Source: Clostridium akagii DSM 12554 (GTDB taxonomy: Bacteria; Bacillota; Clostridia; Clostridiales; Clostridiaceae). Taken from it: a stretch of DNA of 64,000 nucleotides. The notes below the pieces were generated by a model. It made no database searches. It had not been told where the DNA came from and worked only from the letters and a program-made list of their open reading frames with translations. Position numbers and translations under genes: made by a program. Below are positions 1-7,732 of this stretch, piece by piece (position 1 is the stretch's first letter; each line of letters begins with the position of its first letter). The DNA is taken from NCBI RefSeq assembly GCF_000686725.1, contig NZ_JMLK01000007.1, positions 186,001-250,000 on the forward strand, read 5' to 3'.

Positions 1-771
1 GGAGTAGCTGTAGCTATTATCCCAATATTGGTTATATTTTTATCATCTATAAAAACAAAAAAAGATTATGATACTGGCGGTGTACTTTCACTTCCAACTA
101 GTATAACTTTTCAGCATTATATAGATGCTTTTACAAAAGGAAATATGCTTTCAGGCTTTAAAAATACTTTCTTTATACTAGTAGTGGTTATTGTAGCTAA
201 AATAGTTTTAGGAGCCGCAGCTGCATATGTTCTTCATAGGTTTAGATTCAAGGGTAAAATATTTATTATGACAGCATTTCTTATGGCTACATTTGTTCCT
301 GGTATAGTAAATAATATTATCGTATATCAAATTATAAGTGCTATAGGGCTGTTTAATACCCTTGGGGCAGTAATGCTTCTAGGAATAGGAACTGATGTAA
401 TTTCCATGTATATTTTTCTTCAATTTCTTGATAGTATTCCGGCATCTTTGGATGAATCAGCAATGCTGGATGGAGCATCATATTTTACAATTTTTAGAAC
501 TATAATTTTCCCTCTTTTAAAACCAGCTATCGCCACTGTTGGTATTCTTCAAGGTGTTGCATTATATAATGATTTTTATACACCATATCTTTATATGCCA
601 GATCCAGGTTTAAGTACAATTGCCACTGCACTTTATCGTTTTAAAGGTCCCAATGGATCAGATTGGCAGATCATTGCTGCAGGTGTAATGATAATTATAA
701 TACCAACGCTTATAGTTTTCTTAGCACTACAAAAACACATATACAATGGTATACAAGGTTCAGTAAAATAA
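1..771 (+). CDS. Carbohydrate ABC transporter permease, MalG type (5' truncated)
   Basis: Inner-membrane permease subunit of a CUT1-type sugar importer; the reading frame is open from base 1, so the N-terminus lies outside the window. The visible 256 residues start in the first membrane segment and continue through several hydrophobic helices. The cytoplasmic EAA loop that docks the ATPase is recognisable (DESAMLDGAS followed by FRTIIFPLLKP), and the C-terminus ends in the usual short GSVK tail. The TTG at 28 is an internal codon, not a start. The next gene is a GH113 glycosidase 30 bp downstream, which suggests the importer carries manno-oligosaccharides; that substrate is inferred from context only. 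Family assignment is firm. Confidence 0.9.
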   Translation, partial: GVAVAIIPILVIFLSSIKTKKDYDTGGVLSLPTSITFQHYIDAFTKGNMLSGFKNTFFILVVVIVAKIVLGAAAAYVLHRFRFKGKIFIMTAFLMATFVPGIVNNIIVYQIISAIGLFNTLGAVMLLGIGTDVISMYIFLQFLDSIPASLDESAMLDGASYFTIFRTIIFPLLKPAIATVGILQGVALYNDFYTPYLYMPDPGLSTIATALYRFKGPNGSDWQIIAAGVMIIIIPTLIVFLALQKHIYNGIQGSVK

Positions 772-801
772 AAACATTATAGTTATTCAAAGGGGAAGGC
801 T

Positions 802-1746
802 ATGGAATTTATTAATGGGTTCACTTTCGGCATTACAAATAGCAAGTCTGATTTTTCTTTAGATAGGGGAAAAGAATCTTTAAGGCTTTTAAAACTTAGG
901 ACAAATACCAGTTATGTTGTATTAGCTGTAGCAGCGTGGCAAGATACGCCACAGTCTACTGAAATACATTACAATACTAAAGATTCAGTAAAGGACGAGG
1001 ATTTAGTAGGCATTATAAATTATGCAAAAGAATTAGAACTTAAGGTTATTTTAAAACCATTACTTAATTGCACTGATGGAACTTGGAGAGCACATATAAA
1101 CTTTTTTGATATAGAGGCAAAATGTGAACCAAAGTGGTCTGATTGGTTTAAAAGCTATAATGAACTTATACTTCATTATGCTAAAATTGCACAAAATAAT
1201 AATTGTGAAATGCTTATTATTGGTTGTGAGATGGTTCAGACTGAAAGAAAAGAGAAGTATTGGAGAGAACTAATTAAATGTGTTAAAATGGTATACAATG
1301 GGTTAGTATCCTATAATACTGATAAATACCAGGAAGCTAATGTTAAATGGTGGGATGCAGTAGACGTAATATCTTCAAGTGGATACTATCCAATTAATGA
1401 TTGGGGCAACCAATTAGATAGAATAGAAAAGATTATTAAGCCTTATGGAAAACCATTTTTTTTCGCTGAAGCTGGATGTGCAAGTACAAGTGGGGCTTCA
1501 GTGGAACCGAATAACTGGGAATTAAAGGGAAATATTAATCTTGAAGAACAAGAGTTATATTACCAGACTATGTTTAGAGAAACTAGTAAAAAGTCATGGA
1601 TTAGAGGGTTTGGTCTATGGGATTGGAAGTCTGAACTTTATAATGAAAATCAAGCTATAAATGATAGTGGTTACGAAGTTTTTGGAAAGCCAGCTGAAAA
1701 AGTAATATTTGATTATTATGGCAAGGCATCTAAAAAAAATAGCTAG
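802..1746 (+). CDS. Glycoside hydrolase family 113 (beta-mannanase type)
   Basis: A 314-residue single-domain TIM-barrel hydrolase resembling the GH113 endo-beta-1,4-mannanases. The expected acid/base glutamate sits in IIGCEM (E143) and the nucleophile in FFAEAG (E223); a C-terminal GLWDWKS segment forms part of the substrate cleft in this family. There is no signal peptide, so it should act in the cytoplasm on imported oligosaccharides rather than on polymeric mannan. The ATG at 802 follows a GGGGAAGG ribosome binding site. It is cotranscribed with the permease ahead of it, and its stop codon lies inside a terminator hairpin. The fold family is convincing; activity on mannan-derived rather than other beta-linked sugars is inferred. 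Confidence 0.82.
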   Translation: MEFINGFTFGITNSKSDFSLDRGKESLRLLKLRTNTSYVVLAVAAWQDTPQSTEIHYNTKDSVKDEDLVGIINYAKELELKVILKPLLNCTDGTWRAHINFFDIEAKCEPKWSDWFKSYNELILHYAKIAQNNNCEMLIIGCEMVQTERKEKYWRELIKCVKMVYNGLVSYNTDKYQEANVKWWDAVDVISSSGYYPINDWGNQLDRIEKIIKPYGKPFFFAEAGCASTSGASVEPNNWELKGNINLEEQELYYQTMFRETSKKSWIRGFGLWDWKSELYNENQAINDSGYEVFGKPAEKVIFDYYGKASKKNS

Positions 1747-1797
1747 TGGATATCTCAGTATGATTAAGGTCATTCTGGGATATTTACTAGTTATTTC
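1743..1797 (+). terminator. Rho-independent terminator after the GH113 gene
   Basis: Inverted repeat 1744-1758 / 1775-1789 (15 bp with several G-U pairs) followed by a T-rich stretch. The left arm includes the stop codon of the hydrolase gene. It separates this operon from the convergent GntR gene. Confidence 0.6.
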
Positions 1798-1846
1798 TCA
1801 TGGTCATTTATTAAGATAAGCTTCAAATACACATGGAAAGGTTAAA

Positions 1847-2557
1847 TTATCTTACTATAACTGTTTCAAATGAAAAACAATCGTACCTATGAATGGATAT
1901 TGAATATTCAAAGGCGGTACCGCTCTCAATATAAGCTACTTGTTCTACAACAGCCACAGGATCATTATCTTCAAGTTCAAGATATTGTTGTTCTAATTTA
2001 TTTGATTTTCTAACGGTGATATTCCTATGAGAACTCTGTATCTTAAGACCCAATTTATCTTCAATGTATGCATATATTGATTCTTCTGCATGTTGCTTTT
2101 TTAGGCCTGATATTAGATTGATAGGCATATATGTATTTTCCATTACAAATGGAGCATTATCTAGATATCTAACTCTAAGGATATTATATAGGAATTCTTC
2201 ATTTTCAAGATTAAGTTTATTCATAACATCCTCATTGCTATTAACTACGGCAAATTCAAGGAGCTTACTAGTTACCTTACGGTCAGAATACAAAGCAGTT
2301 AGTCCTCTAAATTGATTTGAAACTAAAAGTCTAGTCATATCCGAATTACTAATATTTTTAACAAAAGTCCCAGAACCACGTCTTTTTACTATAAGACCTT
2401 CAGCTACTAAAATATCTAATGCCTTTTTTACTGTCATTTTACTAACTTTGTATTTAATACAAAGATCTTTTTCAAATGGCAATTGTTCATTTGCTTGAAC
2501 CATTTGTTTAACTATTTGATTTCTTATATCGTTTGCGATTTGAGTATACTTAGTCAT
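1847..2557 (-). CDS. GntR family regulator, HutC/UTRA subfamily
   Basis: A 236-residue transcription factor. The N-terminal winged helix (about residues 1-70) contains the GntR pattern VSKMTVKKALDILVAEGLIV followed by the wing RRGSGTFV; the rest is a UTRA effector-binding domain ending in the YSISIHRYDCFSF region. UTRA domains typically bind sugars or sugar phosphates. I start it at the ATG at 2557, preceded by GGGGAGA, because the longer frame begins in non-conserved sequence that overlaps a likely operator. It converges on the GH113/importer operon and probably represses it, but no copy of its operator can be seen for that operon because the promoter lies outside the window. Confidence 0.88.
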   Translation of the reverse strand: MTKYTQIANDIRNQIVKQMVQANEQLPFEKDLCIKYKVSKMTVKKALDILVAEGLIVKRRGSGTFVKNISNSDMTRLLVSNQFRGLTALYSDRKVTSKLLEFAVVNSNEDVMNKLNLENEEFLYNILRVRYLDNAPFVMENTYMPINLISGLKKQHAEESIYAYIEDKLGLKIQSSHRNITVRKSNKLEQQYLELEDNDPVAVVEQVAYIESGTAFEYSISIHRYDCFSFETVIVR

Positions 2558-2599
2558 AGCAATCTCCCCAAAATAAAAGTATAACGTACCTAAAGATAT

Positions 2600-2638
2600 G
2601 TATATACTCATGATATCACATTATATATATGATATCAT
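2600..2638. promoter_or_regulatory. Putative operator region of the GntR regulator
   Basis: GTATATAC at 2600-2607 fits the GT-N-TA-N-AC consensus described for HutC-type GntR proteins. Just upstream of it, relative to the gene, lies a 9-bp inverted repeat, ATGATATCA (2610-2618) / TGATATCAT (2630-2638). Both lie 43-81 bp before the chosen start codon, a suitable position for autoregulation. The rest of the intergenic stretch up to 3020 is very AT-rich and shows no further clear element. Confidence 0.4.
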
Positions 2639-3019
2639 CTCTATTAGATGAAATATATTTATATTTTGGCGATTTTAATATAAAATATACTATAAAACAG
2701 TGAATTCTTATATAATAAAATAACAATGTAAGTATATATATGTAAAAAGATAAATAAATTTACAATAAATAGTTTTCAAATAAAACATAGAAACCATATC
2801 GAATGCTGAGTATTAACTCATGGATTTATAATTTTAAAACCATATTAAAAAGCATAATATGGATATTATTAATTTAAAAAAAATAACCAATTATTATTAC
2901 AAAAATACATAAAAAAAGATATATTATTAACTGTTTATCAAAATAATCATTGACTTTTTGGGAAAATAATAATATACTCATTAACAATAAAATGTATTTT
3001 TGTTGAGGTGAGTTAGGGT

Positions 3020-4750
3020 ATGATACTAAAAAAAATACAAAGAAAACTAATAGAATATTTAGATATAATAAGTGGAATATTAGATGTTAATATGAGGATC
3101 GTAGACAATAAATTTAATATAATAGCTGGAAGCGGAAGTTTTAAAGACAATATAGATATAAATTTAAAAGAAGATAATTGTAAATATAAAAAAATATTTA
3201 GTACAGGAGAAATAAATATTATAGGTAATCCACAAAAAGATGATATATGTGCAAAATGTAGTTATGATAACAATTGCACAACTAAATTTGAAATGTGCGC
3301 ACCAATAATTTTAAATAATCAAATTATAGGAATTATACAATTGGTATGTTTAAATGAAAAGCAAAGAGAAAAGATAGAGGGGAATTTAAATAATTATATT
3401 GTGCTTCTAAAATATTTATCCCAAATAATAAGTGAAAAGGTTTCTGAAAATGTAGAACTGCAAAACAGTATATCACTAGTGGAATTGTTAAACATTATAA
3501 CAGAGGAGATAAATGAAGCCGTGGTTATAATGGACAAATATTTTCACATATCTTATTCAAATAAAAAGGCTAATGATATTCTGGGGATTTATGATAGAAG
3601 TAGTTTTAAAATGAATATAGATTTCACTGGTAATTATATTATGGAATCTAAGGAGTACAAAGTTTTATTGCATGGAGATGAATATTTTTTAGTAGGTAGT
3701 TTAAATGATACGCAGCTTGAGGAAAGGTACAAACAAATATTTGTATTTTATGAAAGTAAGGTAGTTAAAAATAATATAAATCGTATGGTAAATATTGATA
3801 ATGAAGTGGTATTTGATAGTATATTAGGGACATCTTCAAATATAATTAACATTAAAAAAAGTATACTAAAAATATCCGACTCTACATCTACAATATTAAT
3901 TACAGGAGAAAGTGGGGTTGGAAAAGATACTTTAGCTAGAGCCATTCACAGATCAAGCTATAGAAAAAAAGAAGCCTTTATAGAATTTGATTGTAGCAAT
4001 ATTGGTGAGCAATTAATGGAGAGGGAACTGCTAGGTTATACTGCTAACAATGGTAGATATGAAAATGGAAAACTTCAACTTGCAAATAAAGGAACCATAT
4101 TTTTTCATAACATAGATGAAATGCCATTGGATGTACAGGCAAAGCTTTTAAGGGCACTAAAAACTCAGGACATTAACATAATTAGTGAAGAAAAATTAAA
4201 TAAAATTGATATTAGAGTTATATCGGGCACAGATAAGAATATTGAAGAGATAATAAAAAATCAAGGATTTATAGAGGAATTATATTATTATTTAAGCGCT
4301 ATACCAATTGCAATTATGCCATTAAGGGAAAGAACAGAGGATATAAAGTTAATAGTCTATAATTTTTCCACCAGATTTGCAAAACTTTTTAATAAGAAAT
4401 TTATAGGAGTAGATGGAGAAGTATGGGAATACCTACTTAAATATAATTGGCCTGGGAATACTTCAGAATTAAGAAGCACTGTAGAGTTTATGATAAGTAT
4501 AATGGATTCTAGTGGAATAATTACTAAAGAAATGCTCCCAAAGAGATTAGCTCAAAAGGTTGAAACGGAAAATGCAAGTAAGAATGGAAAAATATTGAGT
4601 TTAAAGCATATTGAAAAGCAGGCTATAAAAAATGCTCTTTCAATATATGGATTTAGTACAGAAGGAAAAAAAATAGCAGCTACAAAACTAGGTATTGGTA
4701 TTGCAACACTTTATAGAAAAATTGAGGAATATAAAATCATTAAGGGTTAA
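3020..4750 (+). CDS. Sigma-54 activator-like regulator with degenerate AAA+ domain
   Basis: A 576-residue protein with the layout of a bacterial enhancer-binding protein. An N-terminal PocR/GAF-like sensory region (about 1-135) has a cysteine cluster (C54, C77, C80, C86, C93). A PAS-like part follows (about 150-240), then an AAA+ domain (about 265-510) and a Fis-type helix-turn-helix (about 530-572). Walker A is intact (GESGVGKD, 297-304). Key motifs of sigma-54 activators are lost. After ELLGY the GAFTGA loop is missing and replaced by TANNGRYENG. The Walker B acidic pair is replaced by HN (FFHNIDEM). The arginines of the FREDL-YRL region are replaced (FIEELYYYL). It is therefore unlikely to remodel sigma-54 holoenzyme in the usual way and may act as a DNA-binding regulator like TyrR. 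It stands alone between terminated neighbours. Confidence 0.85.
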   Translation: MILKKIQRKLIEYLDIISGILDVNMRIVDNKFNIIAGSGSFKDNIDINLKEDNCKYKKIFSTGEINIIGNPQKDDICAKCSYDNNCTTKFEMCAPIILNNQIIGIIQLVCLNEKQREKIEGNLNNYIVLLKYLSQIISEKVSENVELQNSISLVELLNIITEEINEAVVIMDKYFHISYSNKKANDILGIYDRSSFKMNIDFTGNYIMESKEYKVLLHGDEYFLVGSLNDTQLEERYKQIFVFYESKVVKNNINRMVNIDNEVVFDSILGTSSNIINIKKSILKISDSTSTILITGESGVGKDTLARAIHRSSYRKKEAFIEFDCSNIGEQLMERELLGYTANNGRYENGKLQLANKGTIFFHNIDEMPLDVQAKLLRALKTQDINIISEEKLNKIDIRVISGTDKNIEEIIKNQGFIEELYYYLSAIPIAIMPLRERTEDIKLIVYNFSTRFAKLFNKKFIGVDGEVWEYLLKYNWPGNTSELRSTVEFMISIMDSSGIITKEMLPKRLAQKVETENASKNGKILSLKHIEKQAIKNALSIYGFSTEGKKIAATKLGIGIATLYRKIEEYKIIKG

Positions 4751-4846
4751 GGAATATACAAGGCATAATCAAAAGCACTTTCAAAGGGTAAGGGACGTAT
4801 TTCCAATTGAAGTTTCAAAATCTGAAGCTAGATTTATATAAAGAAA

Positions 4847-4886
4847 AGCAAAAGTAGATTGATAAAAATCTGCTTTTGCTTTTTTT
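4847..4886 (+). terminator. Rho-independent terminator
   Basis: Stem 4847-4860 / 4867-4880 (14 bp, one G-U pair) followed directly by six T residues. It ends the regulator transcript before the sensor kinase gene. Confidence 0.9.
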
Positions 4887-5031
4887 ATACTTAGCAAAAT
4901 TCATATACGAACACATTGTAAATCATAATATATTGTAATATTAAACTGTTATAATATATAATCAGAACAACAATAAGAAATAGTTAAAATTAAAAAATAT
5001 TAGCTTAATAAAATCTGAGGTGGAGAAATAA

Positions 5032-6567
5032 ATGAAAAAAATACGAGGATTACCTAAACCTAATAGTTTAAGATGGCAATTAATAGAACGATTTATTTTG
5101 ATATTAGTGTTACTTCTTGTAATAATGGAAATCTTCCAATACACAAACACAAGACAATTTTTATATTCTAGCAAAGAACAGATTTTAGATGCTAGATTTC
5201 ACAATATAGAAGTGGATACTTTCAAGCAAATTAAAACTGCAGAGCTTTTAAAAAATTCTTCTAAAATAATAGATACCACCATTGATGAAAATATGTGTGC
5301 AGCAGTTATAGATGTTAATGGAAAACAAATAGCCAGTAGAACTAAAATGAAAAGTGCAATTGATATTTATGATACTGATAGAGATAAAGTAAAAAAAATT
5401 GGGAAGCCACAAAGCCCACTTCCTATCCCAGAACTATCCCAAAATCAATATAAGGATTTATTAAAGCAAAAAGGAACATTGGAAGGATATAGATTAGTTA
5501 AAGACAAAAATAATAATTTGCAGATAGTGGGATTTCGGAAAATTGGAAACATCCATTCCCCAGTTGGTTTATTACAGCTAGCGATTACAGCAAAACCTGT
5601 TGAAGATATACTTGATAAGCAAGTTAAAATATATATTATAGCTTCTTTATTAATTCTTTTAATAGGGTCAATTGTAGCTGGCAAGGTATTTAAATATACT
5701 TTAAAACCACTTTATAGTATGAAGGATATGGTGGAACAGATTAATGTAGGACAATTGGATAAAAGGTTAACAATATATAACGGCCAAATTGAAATTGATA
5801 GCCTGTCTAATGCATTTAATAAAATGTTAGAGAGAATAGAAACATCTTTTGAAAAAGAACGGTCTATTAAAGAAAAAATGAGGCGATTTGTTTCTGATGC
5901 TTCCCATGAACTAAGGACACCTCTTACATCCATTCATGGTTTTGTTGAAGTGCTATTAAGAGGGGCAGCAAAAAATGAAGAACAATTACATTTAGCTTTG
6001 AATAGTATTTTGATTGAGAGCGAGCGTTTAACTAAATTAGTCAATGATTTGTTATTATTAAATAGATTAGATAATGATGCCGAAACGGATATGCATTCAG
6101 AAAACATAAGTGACATTATTGAAGAAGTATATCCACAGCTTAATATACTTTCAGGAGAAAGAAAAATAGAATTAGAATTAAAGGATGATATATTTGTTTA
6201 TGTAAATAGAAATAAGATTAAACAGGTTATTTTCAATCTTCTACAAAATGCTGTTAGGCATACTGATGAAAAAAAAGGCTGTATCACTATAAGTGTTGAT
6301 AATGCATTAGAAGCTTCTACGGATTATGTAGTTTTAAGGGTTAAAGATAATGGAACAGGAATTACAGAGGAACATTTAGGTAAAATATTTGATAGGTTTT
6401 TTAGAAGCGAGGAGCATAGAGCTCGTAAAAATGGCGGCTATGGGTTAGGTCTTTCAATTGTGAAATCTATAATTGATGCCCATGGCGGTAAAATTGAAGT
6501 TAAAAGTGAAATTGGAGTAGGGACTACTTTTTATATATTTATTAAAAAAGTGAACAAAATTGGTTAG
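5032..6567 (+). CDS. Sensor histidine kinase (HAMP, HisKA, HATPase), orphan
   Basis: A 511-residue membrane kinase. TM1 is about 20-38, an extracytoplasmic sensor region about 40-198, TM2 about 199-218 and HAMP about 219-272. The dimerisation/phosphoacceptor motif SDASHELRTPLTS places the phosphorylated histidine at H292. The ATPase domain shows the N box (NLLQNAVRH), DNGTG (439-443) and GYGLGLSI (469-476). This arrangement is typical of kinases paired with OmpR-type regulators, but no response regulator gene lies on either side. The start at 5032 follows a GAGGTGGAG site. The next gene, apbE, has an OmpR-type direct repeat in its promoter, so this kinase may control it through a regulator encoded elsewhere (inference). 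Confidence 0.92.
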   Translation: MKKIRGLPKPNSLRWQLIERFILILVLLLVIMEIFQYTNTRQFLYSSKEQILDARFHNIEVDTFKQIKTAELLKNSSKIIDTTIDENMCAAVIDVNGKQIASRTKMKSAIDIYDTDRDKVKKIGKPQSPLPIPELSQNQYKDLLKQKGTLEGYRLVKDKNNNLQIVGFRKIGNIHSPVGLLQLAITAKPVEDILDKQVKIYIIASLLILLIGSIVAGKVFKYTLKPLYSMKDMVEQINVGQLDKRLTIYNGQIEIDSLSNAFNKMLERIETSFEKERSIKEKMRRFVSDASHELRTPLTSIHGFVEVLLRGAAKNEEQLHLALNSILIESERLTKLVNDLLLLNRLDNDAETDMHSENISDIIEEVYPQLNILSGERKIELELKDDIFVYVNRNKIKQVIFNLLQNAVRHTDEKKGCITISVDNALEASTDYVVLRVKDNGTGITEEHLGKIFDRFFRSEEHRARKNGGYGLGLSIVKSIIDAHGGKIEVKSEIGVGTTFYIFIKKVNKIG

Positions 6568-6592
6568 GTTTTTTACAGTTTGTTTAAAATTT

Positions 6593-6647
6593 TCTCAGCA
6601 AAATCTCAGCAAATTCTAAACTTATATTAAGCTAAGCAAATTATAAT
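6593..6647 (+). promoter_or_regulatory. apbE promoter with OmpR/PhoB-type direct repeats
   Basis: TCTCAGCAAA occurs at 6593 and again at 6604, with a weaker third copy TCTAAACTTA at 6615. The 11-bp spacing is that of OmpR-family response-regulator boxes. A TATAAT -10 box lies at 6642-6647, so the third repeat covers the -35 position (about 6619-6624), where no good -35 hexamer is seen. This is the arrangement of an activator-dependent promoter. Confidence 0.55.
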
Positions 6648-6679
6648 AGTAATTGCTTACAAATACTGAGGTGATAAAA

Positions 6680-7732
6680 ATGAATATACTTTTATTAATA
6701 ATAATCCTTGCATTGATTATTATGTTAATTCTAATAGTGCGTACAGATAAAAGTAAAAAGCGACAATTTGTTAAGGAATTTTATTCATTGGGAACCACAA
6801 TGACATTAATGGTGAATGGGAAAAAAGGTGAAAAAGCATTGGATGAAGCTATGAAAAAAGTCATGAATATTGACGATAAAATGTCAGTATTTAAGGATTA
6901 TAGTGAAATTTCAAAAATAAATAAAAATGCTGGAGGAAAATTACAGATAGTTAGTGAAGATACTTATTTTGTAATAAAAAAGGCAATTGAGTTCTGCCAT
7001 TTATCACAAGGTACCTTTGATATAACAATAAGACCAATTGTTGGTCTATGGGGAATTGGAAGTGACAATGCACGGATACCTAGTCAAATTGAAATAGATA
7101 ATAAACTTAAACTTATAAATTATAAGGATGTAGTTTTAGATGAAAATAGTAATTCAGTAGGATTAAAATATAAAAATCAGGAAATAGATTTAGGTGGTAT
7201 TGCTAAAGGTTATGCTGCAGATCAGGTTAAAAACATATTTTTAAACAGAGGTATAAAAAGTGCTTTGATTAACCTGGGAGGAAATGTGTTTGCTATGGGG
7301 GAAAAAACAAATGGAGATAAATGGAAAATAGGCATTCAAAATCCACTTAGCCCAAGAGGTGAATTTGTTGGAATTATAAGCATAATTAATAAGTCTGTAG
7401 TTACTTCAGGAAATTATGAAAGATATTTCGATGTAGAGGGTAAAAGGCTACAACACATTATTGATCCAAGAACAGGGTTTCCTTCTGAAAGTAAAATTAT
7501 TAGTGCAACTATAATATCAGATTTATCCATTGATGGAGATGGATTATCCACAGGTGTTTATATATTAGGGCTTGATAAGGCATTGAGTTTAATAAAATCA
7601 TTAGACGGAATTGAGGCTATATTTATAACAGAAGATAAAAAAATATCAGTTACAGCTGGTATGAAGGACAATTTTAAGTTATGTAATGAAGAATTTATAT
7701 TGGACAAGAGGAGTGATTTAAATGAAAACTAA
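6680..7732 (+). CDS. apbE: FAD:protein FMN transferase
   Basis: ApbE uses FAD to attach FMN through a phosphoester bond to a threonine in target proteins outside the membrane. The 350-residue product starts at the ATG at 6680, preceded by GAGGTGATAA. It has one N-terminal hydrophobic anchor (about 2-20) and no lipobox cysteine. Conserved ApbE segments are visible: FYSLGTTMTL, DKMSVFKDYSEISKIN, the IDLGGIAKGYAAD motif, INLGGNVFAMG and HIIDPRTGFP. The gene overlaps the following FMN-domain protein by 11 bp, so the enzyme and its likely substrate are translationally coupled. Confidence in family is very high. Confidence 0.96.
   Translation: MNILLLIIILALIIMLILIVRTDKSKKRQFVKEFYSLGTTMTLMVNGKKGEKALDEAMKKVMNIDDKMSVFKDYSEISKINKNAGGKLQIVSEDTYFVIKKAIEFCHLSQGTFDITIRPIVGLWGIGSDNARIPSQIEIDNKLKLINYKDVVLDENSNSVGLKYKNQEIDLGGIAKGYAADQVKNIFLNRGIKSALINLGGNVFAMGEKTNGDKWKIGIQNPLSPRGEFVGIISIINKSVVTSGNYERYFDVEGKRLQHIIDPRTGFPSESKIISATIISDLSIDGDGLSTGVYILGLDKALSLIKSLDGIEAIFITEDKKISVTAGMKDNFKLCNEEFILDKRSDLNEN

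Noticed and set aside
2064-2315. Plus-strand frame of 83 codons inside the GntR gene
   Set aside because: Antisense to the conserved UTRA domain, with no ribosome binding site.
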